A stretch of 6,012 nt of DNA from Oscillospiraceae bacterium (GTDB lineage: Bacteria; Bacillota; Clostridia; Oscillospirales; Acutalibacteraceae): the NCBI GenBank assembly GCA_003505905.1, contig DNXM01000171.1:3738-9749 (forward strand). Direction: 5' to 3'. The position numbers were made by a program, and so were the translations under genes. The notes under the pieces were generated by a model that did not search any database, was not told the DNA's origin, and saw only the letters and a list, made by a program, of their open reading frames with translations. The first letter of the stretch is position 1. Each line of letters starts with the position of its first letter. Shown here one piece after another: positions 1 to 5,974 of this stretch.

Positions 1-864
1 GCCGCAGCGAATGTCCGCTCCCTCAAACGCCGGACCTGCGGGGGCGGAAACGGCAAAGAGGTTTTTTTCATTGAAAAGTGCAATTTCCGCATTGGTGCCC
101 AAGTCGACTAACAGCTTATATTCTTTTTCGGGTTTGCAGGCAAAAACACCTGCGGTTACATCTGCCCCTAAAAAGGCATCTATACACGGCAGCGTTGTGA
201 CGGTGAGTGAACCGAGCGAAAAGGTGACGGAATCGGTGAAAGCAGGCGTAAACGGATAGACTCCGAGTGCGGAAGTGTCGGCTCCGACCAGCAAATGAAG
301 CATGGCGGTATTGCCTGAAACGACAAGTGAATCAGCTTTACAGTTAACCATTTTCTCTAATTGACTGCGAATGATGCGAGTTAATTCGGCTTGGTGTTCG
401 GCATCCCCAATGCGGGAAAGAACATCGGCTCCGTAGGCGATTTGTGCGTTCACTTCACTGACGGAATCGACAATTTCGCCGCTTTCATTCACAAAAGCAA
501 TGGTCACTGTTGTGGTGCCAAGGTCGCAAAAAGCACGCAGATTCGCCGCTTTGTCAAGGCTTTCGGTCGTGTTTTGCGGCACGGTGGCTACGGTGGTGGC
601 TTGCTCAACGGTTTCCACCGTGCAATCCTGCTCCAATTGTGTGCAACACGCCAAGCGAATGCCGTTTTCCAATTCTTCTTGGGTTAAGTGCGTTTTTTCG
701 TGAGCAGACGGATTCGTAAAGTAACTTAACTTTACTTTGCAGTTGCCGCAAGCTCCTCGCCCCGAGCAGGGCGCAAAAACGGGAATGCCTGCTCGCTGCA
801 AAACGGCGAGCAGGTTTTCGCCCTTTTCAAATTCAATTTTTCGGTTTTGATGCGTGAGAATCAC
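1..864 (-). CDS. RACo-like [2Fe-2S]/ASKHA-domain corrinoid activation protein (DUF4445 family), N-terminal part
   Basis: This is an open minus-strand frame of 288 codons that runs off the left edge, so the C-terminal part is missing; family members are usually about 500-650 aa. Residues 1-85 form a plant-type [2Fe-2S] ferredoxin domain with CSGRGACGNC giving ligands C33, C39 and C42, and the fourth ligand at C73 or C74 (LACC). After a linker, an ASKHA ATPase fold begins at about residue 108, with a phosphate-binding loop DLGTTTV (114-120), the family signature GNTAMLHLLVG (184-194), GADVTAG (233-239), a second DLGTN loop (254-258) and PAGPAFEGA (275-283). Characterised relatives (RACo, RamA) use ATP and low-potential electrons to return inactive Co(II) corrinoid proteins to Co(I) for methyl transfer. 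They act in the cytoplasm on corrinoid iron-sulfur proteins or methyltransferase corrinoid subunits. The start is GTG at 864-862: it has a good Shine-Dalgarno, there is no in-frame ATG upstream, and an in-frame stop lies near base 913. The gene is divergent from mutS2. The family is certain; the partner corrinoid protein is unknown because no methyltransferase is visible. Confidence 0.9.
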   Translation of the reverse strand, partial: MILTHQNRKIEFEKGENLLAVLQRAGIPVFAPCSGRGACGNCKVKLSYFTNPSAHEKTHLTQEELENGIRLACCTQLEQDCTVETVEQATTVATVPQNTTESLDKAANLRAFCDLGTTTVTIAFVNESGEIVDSVSEVNAQIAYGADVLSRIGDAEHQAELTRIIRSQLEKMVNCKADSLVVSGNTAMLHLLVGADTSALGVYPFTPAFTDSVTFSLGSLTVTTLPCIDAFLGADVTAGVFACKPEKEYKLLVDLGTNAEIALFNEKNLFAVSAPAGPAFEGADIRCG

Positions 865-868
865 TTTG

Positions 869-875
869 TCACCCC
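869..875 (-). promoter_or_regulatory. Ribosome binding site that fixes the GTG start of the RACo-like gene
   Basis: On the minus strand GGGGTGA lies 4 nt before GTG (864-862). It differs by one base from the consensus GAGGTGA. It is the main reason for choosing this non-ATG start, since the frame upstream holds no other ATG or GTG before an in-frame stop. Confidence 0.7.
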
Positions 876-909
876 AAAATCCGTTTTTTCTGTTTCGTAA
901 TTTGCTTGA

Positions 910-939
910 ATTTTACCATATTCCGCAAAGCTTTTGCAA
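910..939 (-). promoter_or_regulatory. Predicted sigma-A promoter of the RACo-like gene
   Basis: On the minus strand, -35 TTGCAA (939-934) and -10 TAAAAT (915-910) are separated by 18 bp. A TGG immediately before the -10 gives an extended -10 element. The predicted transcript start is near 903, leaving a leader of about 39 nt before the GTG. An imperfect inverted repeat (925-937) lies in the spacer and overlaps the -35. This is predicted by motif only. Confidence 0.6.
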
Positions 940-969
940 GTAGACAGTGAAAAGATTTTGGAATAAGAA

Positions 970-998
970 TTGCGAAATTGCGTTTGCTATGCTATGAT
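970..998 (+). promoter_or_regulatory. Predicted sigma-A promoter of mutS2
   Basis: -35 TTGCGA (970-975) and -10 TATGAT (993-998) are separated by an ideal 17 bp spacer. A TGC directly before the -10 makes an extended -10. Transcription would begin near 1005, giving a leader of about 25 nt that contains little more than the ribosome binding site. It faces away from the RACo-like promoter, with about 30 bp between the two -35 elements. Confidence 0.65.
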
Positions 999-1029
999 GA
1001 TATCAGATAACGATAAGTGAGGTCATAAC

Positions 1030-3414
1030 ATGAACAAGCACTTACTTGCTCTTGAATTGGATAAGGTTTTGGAACGCCTTGCCGAGCATACCTGCTGTGC
1101 GGAAAGTCGGGAGGCGGCCTTGGCACTGCGTCCCGTGCATTCGCTGTATGAAGCGCAGGCGCTGATGAACCAAACGCAGGATGCGCATATGCTGCTGGCT
1201 CGTTTCGGCGGTCCCTCGTTCGGCGGATTGAAAAATGTGAACAACGCTCTTCACCGTGCCGATGCGGGCAGTGTGCTTTCCATGCGTGAGTTGTTGGACA
1301 TTGCCGAAACCCTGCGTGTCATTCGTTCGCTCACGCAATGGCGAAGTGCGAATGCAGGGGTTGAAAGCTGTTTGGATGTTCTGTTCGGCGCATTGACTCC
1401 GAATAAGTACTTGGAGGATGCTATTATTACTTCAATTGTCAGCGAGGATGAAATGGCGGACAACGCTTCGCCCGAGCTTGCAAGCATTCGTCGCAAGATT
1501 CGTGCGCAGGAATCCAAGGTGCGGGAACAGCTCGACAAAATGACCCGTTCCAAGCATTATCGGGATGCGTTGCAGGAAGCGATTGTGACCATGCGAAACG
1601 GGCGGTTTGTTCTGCCGGTCAAAAGTGAACACCGCAACGAGGTGCCGGGCTTGGTGCACGACACTTCTTCAAGCGGAGCGACCGTGTTTGTTGAACCGAT
1701 GGCGGTTGTGGAAGCTAACAACGAAATTAAAGTTTTGCTTTCCAAAGAGCGGGATGAGATTGACCGCATTTTGTCCGCTCTTTCGGCAGAGGCAGGCAGC
1801 TTTGCCGAAAGCATTAAGAACAGCTTTGAATGTGCGGTGGAAATCAATTTGATTTTTGCCAAGGCGCAGTTGGCTTATTCGATGAATGCGGCGGTGCCCA
1901 AGCTCAACGAAAACGGCATCATTGAACTGCACAACGCAAGACACCCCTTGCTCAAAAAAGAAAAAGCCGTCCCCGTGGATATTCGTTTGGGACGGGATTT
2001 TGATACGCTGGTGATAACCGGACCGAATACGGGTGGCAAGACCGTTTCGATTAAAACGGTCGGTCTGCTCTCGGCGATGGCTTCGTGCGGTTTGTTGATT
2101 CCCGCTCGGGAAACCAGCGAGATTTCCGTGTTCGGTCAGATTTTGGCGGATATCGGGGATGAACAGTCCATCGAACAATCGCTGTCAACTTTTTCGGCGC
2201 ATATGACCAACATTATTGATATTCTCGCCCGTGTCGATGAGCACAGCTTGGTACTGATTGATGAATTGGGCGCAGGTACCGACCCGGTTGAGGGTGCGGC
2301 GTTGGCGATGGCGATTCTCGAAAGCCTTGCCCAAAAGGGCGCAAAAATTGCCGCCACAACGCACTATGCCGAATTAAAGGCCTATGCCCTGCAAACCAAT
2401 CGGGTGGAAAACGCCTGCTGTGAGTTTGATGTGGCAACCCTGCGCCCGACCTACCGCCTGCTCATCGGTATGCCGGGTCGTTCCAATGCGTTTGCCATTT
2501 CCGAACGCCTGGGTATGGAAAAGGCAATTGTCGACCGTGCGGCGGAATTGGTGTCGGCGGAAAACACGCAGTTTGAAGATGTGATTGAAACGCTCGAGGA
2601 CAGCCGAAGAAAGCTGGAGGAGGAGCGAAACGAAGCATACGAACAGACCTTGCAGGCGCAGAAAATTCGCCGGGAAGCCGAAGAGAAGCAGGAAAAGGTT
2701 GAGGCACAGCGCCGCAGGGAGCTGGACGAAGCCAAGGCGCAGGCGGCTCGCATTGTCGACCAAGCCAAGCGGGAGGCTTACGGCTTGATGGCTGAGCTGG
2801 ACAAGCTGAAAAAGGAAAAAGAAAAGGCAAAGGACTTGGCAGAGCTGGCTCGCCGAGCCAGAGCGACCGTGAAAAAGGGCATGGAAGCCATGGATGCTGC
2901 CGCCGACCCGATTGAAAGCTTTGACGACGATGAGGACTACGTACTGCCCCGTGCTTTGGTTGTCGGCGATACGGTGCTGATTAAAACACTCGGCAAGCAG
3001 GCGGCGGTTTTGAGCGTGCCCGACAAGAACGGAAATGTGTCCGTTATGGCAGGCTCCGCCAAGATGCGTGTAAAGGCGGACGACTTGCGTCTGATGAGCG
3101 AAAAGACGAAAGAAAAAGCATCACAGCCTCGCCGACAGGGCGACCGGCTCAGCGAAAAAGCGGCAATGAGCGCCGACACTCGGCTGGATTTGCGTGGCAT
3201 GACGGTGGACGATGCTCTGCTTGAAATCGACCGTTTTATCGACTACGGTCTGCGCACGGGCTTGAGCGAATTCACGATTATTCACGGCAAAGGCACGGGC
3301 GCACTGCGCACGGCAACGCAGAATTATCTGCGTAAAAGCACCTATGTGAAGAGCTTTCGCCTCGGTACCTTCGGCGAGGGAGAAAACGGCGTGACCATTG
3401 TCGTGCTCAAGTGA
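1030..3414 (+). CDS. mutS2: MutS2 family ATPase with Smr endonuclease domain
   Basis: A 794-residue protein, complete and close to the usual MutS2 length of about 780-790. The N-terminal 1-300 are the MutS-like core, lever and clamp. The ABC-type ATPase follows, with Walker A GPNTGGKT (331-338), ADIGDEQS (373-380), the STFSAHM signature (386-392), Walker B LVLIDE (407-412) and the TTHYAELK switch (443-450). A charged coiled coil spans about 515-620, a KOW-like barrel about 641-690, and the Smr domain about 716-794 with LDLRG (719-723) and HGKGTG (752-757). It lacks the MutS mismatch-recognition domain, as the family does. MutS2 proteins are implicated in suppressing homologous recombination and, in Bacillus subtilis, in recognising collided ribosomes (RqcU) for splitting or mRNA cleavage. 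The ATG is preceded by GTGAGGT (1017-1023) at good spacing. All ATPase motifs are intact, so it is probably functional. It is the first gene of a two-gene unit with the radical SAM gene. Confidence 0.96.
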   Translation: MNKHLLALELDKVLERLAEHTCCAESREAALALRPVHSLYEAQALMNQTQDAHMLLARFGGPSFGGLKNVNNALHRADAGSVLSMRELLDIAETLRVIRSLTQWRSANAGVESCLDVLFGALTPNKYLEDAIITSIVSEDEMADNASPELASIRRKIRAQESKVREQLDKMTRSKHYRDALQEAIVTMRNGRFVLPVKSEHRNEVPGLVHDTSSSGATVFVEPMAVVEANNEIKVLLSKERDEIDRILSALSAEAGSFAESIKNSFECAVEINLIFAKAQLAYSMNAAVPKLNENGIIELHNARHPLLKKEKAVPVDIRLGRDFDTLVITGPNTGGKTVSIKTVGLLSAMASCGLLIPARETSEISVFGQILADIGDEQSIEQSLSTFSAHMTNIIDILARVDEHSLVLIDELGAGTDPVEGAALAMAILESLAQKGAKIAATTHYAELKAYALQTNRVENACCEFDVATLRPTYRLLIGMPGRSNAFAISERLGMEKAIVDRAAELVSAENTQFEDVIETLEDSRRKLEEERNEAYEQTLQAQKIRREAEEKQEKVEAQRRRELDEAKAQAARIVDQAKREAYGLMAELDKLKKEKEKAKDLAELARRARATVKKGMEAMDAAADPIESFDDDEDYVLPRALVVGDTVLIKTLGKQAAVLSVPDKNGNVSVMAGSAKMRVKADDLRLMSEKTKEKASQPRRQGDRLSEKAAMSADTRLDLRGMTVDDALLEIDRFIDYGLRTGLSEFTIIHGKGTGALRTATQNYLRKSTYVKSFRLGTFGEGENGVTIVVLK

Positions 3415-3415
3415 T

Positions 3416-4336
3416 ATGAACAAACTAAATTCGGGCTATCGCTCGCTGAATGCCGAACTGAAACGGCGGTTTGGCTGTAAAGTATATAAGCTTGCCATAT
3501 CGGGCGGCATGACCTGCCCGAATCGGGATGGTACCTTGGGCACAAGGGGTTGTATTTTTTGCTCCAAGGGCGGCTCGGGCGAGTTTGCGGCGAAGCCGTG
3601 CGGCAGTGTGGCACAGCAAATCGAGCAGGCGAAAAAGCTCGTTGCCGAAAAAGCGGGCAACGCAAAATACATTGCCTATTTTCAGGATTATACCAACACC
3701 TATGCGCCGGTCGAAAAACTGCGTTCGCTGTTTGAACAGGCATTGGCTGTGCCGGATGTGGTGGCGCTCTCGGTCGCAACCCGACCCGATTGTTTGCCGA
3801 ATGATGTGATTGCGCTGTTGGCGGAGCTCAACCGCATCAAGCCCGTGTGGGTCGAGCTTGGCTTGCAAACCGTTCATGAAAAAAGTGCCGCCTTTATTCG
3901 CCGTGGCTATGCACTGCCGTGTTTTGATGAGGCGATGCGTAAGCTGAAAGAAAACGGAATCGAAGTAATTGTTCACTTGATTCTCGGCTTGCCTCACGAA
4001 ACAAAGGAGCAGATGCTGCAATCGGTTGACTATGTGGCGCACAGCGGTGCAAACGGCATCAAGCTTCAGCTGCTTCATGTGCTGAAAGATACCGATTTGG
4101 CTTTGCTTTATGAAAAGGGCGAATTCTCCGTTATGGAGGAGGACGAATACATTGCCTTGGTTGCGCAGTGCCTGGAGCATTTGCCGCCGAATATGATTGT
4201 TCACCGCTTGACGGGGGACGGAGCAAAACGGGATTTGATTGCGCCGCTGTGGAGCGCAAACAAAAAGCAGGTGCTCAACCGCTTGAACCGATACCTCATA
4301 CAGCACAAAATAGTGCAGGGCAAGCAATATCATTGA
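3416..4336 (+). CDS. TIGR01212 family radical SAM protein (YtqA/YhcC-like)
   Basis: A 306-residue protein matching the YtqA/YhcC group of Elp3-like radical SAM enzymes. The [4Fe-4S] cluster motif is C34-x11-C46-x2-C49 (TCPNRDGT ... GCIFC), the spacing typical of this group. Other hallmarks are YIAYFQDYTNTYAPVE (85-100), VATRPDCLP (120-128), WVELGLQTVHE (145-155) and the VHLILGLPHET stretch (186-196). Radical SAM enzymes reductively cleave S-adenosylmethionine to start radical chemistry. Members of the YtqA subgroup (MnmL) have been linked genetically to mnm5s2U synthesis at the tRNA wobble position in Bacillus subtilis and Streptococcus mutans, working with the MnmM methylase. No MnmM gene is adjacent here, so that role is an inference. 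The ATG lies one base after the mutS2 stop (TGATATG) with only a weak ribosome binding site, which suggests translational coupling. An in-frame TTG at 3398 would extend the protein by six residues but is less likely. Confidence 0.92.
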   Translation: MNKLNSGYRSLNAELKRRFGCKVYKLAISGGMTCPNRDGTLGTRGCIFCSKGGSGEFAAKPCGSVAQQIEQAKKLVAEKAGNAKYIAYFQDYTNTYAPVEKLRSLFEQALAVPDVVALSVATRPDCLPNDVIALLAELNRIKPVWVELGLQTVHEKSAAFIRRGYALPCFDEAMRKLKENGIEVIVHLILGLPHETKEQMLQSVDYVAHSGANGIKLQLLHVLKDTDLALLYEKGEFSVMEEDEYIALVAQCLEHLPPNMIVHRLTGDGAKRDLIAPLWSANKKQVLNRLNRYLIQHKIVQGKQYH

Positions 4337-4344
4337 ATAAAAAT

Positions 4345-4404
4345 GCGGGAATATTCGGAAAGATTTCATGTTTTTCGATGCTTTTCCGCTTTTTTTGTTT
4401 TTTT
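4345..4404 (+). terminator. Two-tier intrinsic terminator ending the mutS2-radical SAM unit
   Basis: An outer stem pairs GCGGGAA (4345-4351) with TTTCCGC (4383-4389) and includes one G-U pair. Inside it, TCGGAAAG (4355-4362) pairs with TTTTTCGA (4371-4378), with two G-U pairs around the 8-nt loop 4363-4370. A run of 15 bases (4390-4404) that are all T except one G follows directly. It lies 8 nt after the radical SAM stop codon and just before the next promoter, so it should isolate the two transcription units. Confidence 0.8.
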
Positions 4405-4406
4405 AC

Positions 4407-4435
4407 TATACAAACCGAACGATAAGTGTTACAAT
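4407..4435 (+). promoter_or_regulatory. Predicted sigma-A promoter of the DUF5058 membrane-protein cluster
   Basis: -35 TATACA (4407-4412, four of six consensus bases) and -10 TACAAT (4430-4435) are 17 bp apart. A TGT immediately before the -10 makes an extended -10, which would compensate for the weak -35. The predicted start is near 4442, leaving a leader of about 25 nt. That is too short for a riboswitch. Confidence 0.6.
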
Positions 4436-4451
4436 GACAGAGATATTTTTC

Positions 4452-4458
4452 GGAGGTG
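4452..4458 (+). promoter_or_regulatory. Ribosome binding site deciding the DUF5058 gene start
   Basis: GGAGGTG is a near-perfect Shine-Dalgarno. Counted from the end of its GGAGG core (4452-4456), it lies 10 nt before the ATG at 4467. It rules out the longer in-frame start at 4368, which lies inside the terminator and upstream of the promoter, and argues against the internal ATG at 4479, which is too distant. Confidence 0.8.
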
Positions 4459-4466
4459 TTTGTTCC

Positions 4467-5270
4467 ATGAGTGAAACCATGAATCAACTGACCAATTCCA
4501 CACCGATGTATCTTCTTGCAGCCGCCATTATCGGGCTTGTCGTGTTTCAGGCTCTGCTGTTTTTGGTGCGTGCCTGGCGGCAGGGGAAGAAAGTCGGGAT
4601 GGACATGAAAAAACTGCGCCGTGTGGTGATTTCAAGCGCAACCTTCACCGTGATGCCGTCTGTGGCGATTTTAGTCGGCGTTTTGGCGCTGGTGCCGGCG
4701 CTCGGCGTGCCGCTGCCGTGGGTGCGGCTTTCCATCGTCGGCTCGCTTCAATACGAAGCGCCTGCGGCGAGCAATGTGGCAAAAAGCCTCGGGCTTGGCG
4801 AATTGCCGTCGGCATTGATGACAAAGGCGGATTTTGCGTCGATTGCGTTGGCCATGACGCTGGGTGTTATGACAACCTCGTTCGTGATTTTGTTTTTCTA
4901 CAAATCCTATCAAAAAAAGATGACGGCGGCGGCAACCAAGGATGCACGCTTTACCGATGTGCTGTTCAGCGGTGTGTTTCTCGGCATGGTCAGCGCATAT
5001 GTCGGTGACGCATTCGGCAAGCTGCGCACGATGGAATTGACCAAGGTGATTGACGGCGTGGAACAAACCGTTACACGCACCCCGAATGTGCTTTATGTGA
5101 TTGCGGCGGTGTGTTCGGCGGCGGTGATGCTCGGGCTGACGGTGCTGATAAAAAAGAAAAAGCTCGATTGGCTTGAAAATTATTCGTTCGCATTGAGCAT
5201 TTTGGTCGGCATGGCGGCAAGCATCGGCGGTCAGTATCTGTTCCCGACGCTTTCCGCATTTGTTGAGTGA
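4467..5270 (+). CDS. DUF5058-like polytopic membrane protein
   Basis: A 267-residue integral membrane protein, recognised from memory as resembling the DUF5058 family of uncharacterised clostridial proteins. About six membrane segments are visible: roughly 14-35, 54-80, 124-146, 163-183, 207-228 and 240-262. A basic cytoplasmic loop follows the first (RAWRQGKKVGMDMKKLRR, 35-52), and another basic stretch follows the fourth-last (YKSYQKK, 145-151). Between the second and third segments is a distinctive PWVRLSIVGSLQYEAP motif (84-99), which may be re-entrant or a conserved loop. D181 sits at the end of a helix (AYVGDAFGK, 177-185). There is no signal peptide, ATP-binding motif or catalytic motif, so it is neither an ABC ATPase nor an obvious enzyme. 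It is the first gene of a tightly packed cluster with another membrane protein, suggesting that the two form one complex, possibly a transporter. No substrate or reaction can be assigned. The family call is moderately sure; the membrane nature is certain. Confidence 0.75.
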   Translation: MSETMNQLTNSTPMYLLAAAIIGLVVFQALLFLVRAWRQGKKVGMDMKKLRRVVISSATFTVMPSVAILVGVLALVPALGVPLPWVRLSIVGSLQYEAPAASNVAKSLGLGELPSALMTKADFASIALAMTLGVMTTSFVILFFYKSYQKKMTAAATKDARFTDVLFSGVFLGMVSAYVGDAFGKLRTMELTKVIDGVEQTVTRTPNVLYVIAAVCSAAVMLGLTVLIKKKKLDWLENYSFALSILVGMAASIGGQYLFPTLSAFVE

Positions 5271-5278
5271 GGAGGGAG
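5271..5278 (+). promoter_or_regulatory. Ribosome binding site of the second membrane-protein gene
   Basis: GGAGGGAG begins directly after the preceding TGA stop. Its GGAGG core ends 9 nt before the ATG at 5285. It favours that ATG over an in-frame GTG at 5267, which would place the Shine-Dalgarno inside the gene. Confidence 0.75.
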
Positions 5279-5284
5279 AAAGAC

Positions 5285-5974
5285 ATGAACGAAAACAAAA
5301 CGGCTTCCTTGAATATGGAAACCTACACAAACAAAATACACCGCTCGGGTCGTTTTTGGACGGCGGTGATGATACTCGTCATGCTTGCGCTTCCCTTTGG
5401 CATTTGCCTGATTTTGGACACAAAGCCGAATTTGTCCAAGGCGTTTTGGATGGCGTTTGTGCCGATTATCTTGATGGATGTGCCTTCGGGCATTGCGGAA
5501 TTGGTGGCTTATGCGCCGCTCCTCGGCACGGGCGGAACCTATCTTGGCTTTATCACGGGTAATTTGTCAAATTTGAAAATTCCCTGTGCGATGAATGCAA
5601 GACGCTTGATGAACACGAAGGTCGGCACAACGGAAAACGAAATTGTGTCCACCATTTCCATTGCGACGAGTGCGTTGACCACAACGCTTGTGCTTGCCTT
5701 GGGCGTGCTTCTCATCGCACCGCTCACACCCGTTTTGGAAAGCCCGGTTATGCTCCCTGCCTTCAAAACGGTGATGCCTGCCATGTTCGGCGCACTCGGC
5801 TGTAAGTATGCTTTTGATGCACCGAAAACGGCGATTATCCCGATGTTGAGCGCAATTTTGATTTTCCTGCTGTTCCCGCAGCTGACCTCCAATGTTTCCA
5901 TCATGGTGTTTGTGATGGTGGTCATTGGCGGATTGAGCACCATTTTGCTATACAAGAAAGGATGGATTAAATGA
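5285..5974 (+). CDS. Uncharacterised polytopic membrane protein, partner of the DUF5058-like protein
   Basis: A 229-residue protein that I do not recognise. A polar N-terminal tail of about 23 residues is followed by roughly five to six hydrophobic segments: about 24-45, 52-80, 122-147, 158-175, 181-199 and 203-223. The first pair is followed by a glycine- and asparagine-rich stretch, GTGGTYLGFITGNLSNLK (81-98), then IPCAMNARR (99-107). A polar, helix-breaking stretch like this next to membrane helices is the kind of region that could line a substrate or ion path, but this is inference. D65 and E72 lie within or beside the second hydrophobic segment (LMDVPSGIAEL). The C-terminus is short and basic (YKKGWIK). 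The gene starts 14 nt after the stop of the DUF5058-like gene and overlaps the next ORF by four bases, so the three are surely co-transcribed. It has no signal peptide or known catalytic motif. A subunit of a membrane transporter is the most natural guess. Confidence 0.8.
   Translation: MNENKTASLNMETYTNKIHRSGRFWTAVMILVMLALPFGICLILDTKPNLSKAFWMAFVPIILMDVPSGIAELVAYAPLLGTGGTYLGFITGNLSNLKIPCAMNARRLMNTKVGTTENEIVSTISIATSALTTTLVLALGVLLIAPLTPVLESPVMLPAFKTVMPAMFGALGCKYAFDAPKTAIIPMLSAILIFLLFPQLTSNVSIMVFVMVVIGGLSTILLYKKGWIK

Noticed and set aside
11..719. Several short plus-strand open frames opposite the RACo-like gene.
   Set aside because: The minus-strand frame is continuous over the whole stretch and carries ferredoxin and ASKHA motifs. 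The plus-strand frames overlap one another and show no motif.
1669..2178. A 169-codon minus-strand open frame inside mutS2.
   Set aside because: It lies opposite the conserved MutS2 core and ATPase domain, and its translation is low-complexity without family features. It is a shadow of the sense gene.
3425..4369. A 314-codon minus-strand open frame opposite the radical SAM gene.
   Set aside because: It mirrors the codon bias of the sense gene, has no recognisable motif, and reads through the terminator. The plus-strand frame contains the full radical SAM signature.
1009..4428. The 11-mer AACGATAAGTG occurs upstream of both mutS2 (1009-1019) and the DUF5058-like gene (4418-4428).
   Set aside because: A few 11-base repeats are expected by chance in 6 kb, and the copies sit at different positions relative to the two promoters (downstream of one -10, in the spacer of the other).
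4368..4466. A 33-codon N-terminal extension of the DUF5058-like protein starting at ATG 4368.
   Set aside because: This start lies within the terminator hairpin and upstream of the predicted promoter, while ATG 4467 has a near-perfect Shine-Dalgarno.
4436..4466. A possible riboswitch or leader regulator before the DUF5058-like gene.
   Set aside because: Only about 25 nt separate the predicted transcript start from the ATG, and most of that is the ribosome binding site. There is no room for an aptamer.
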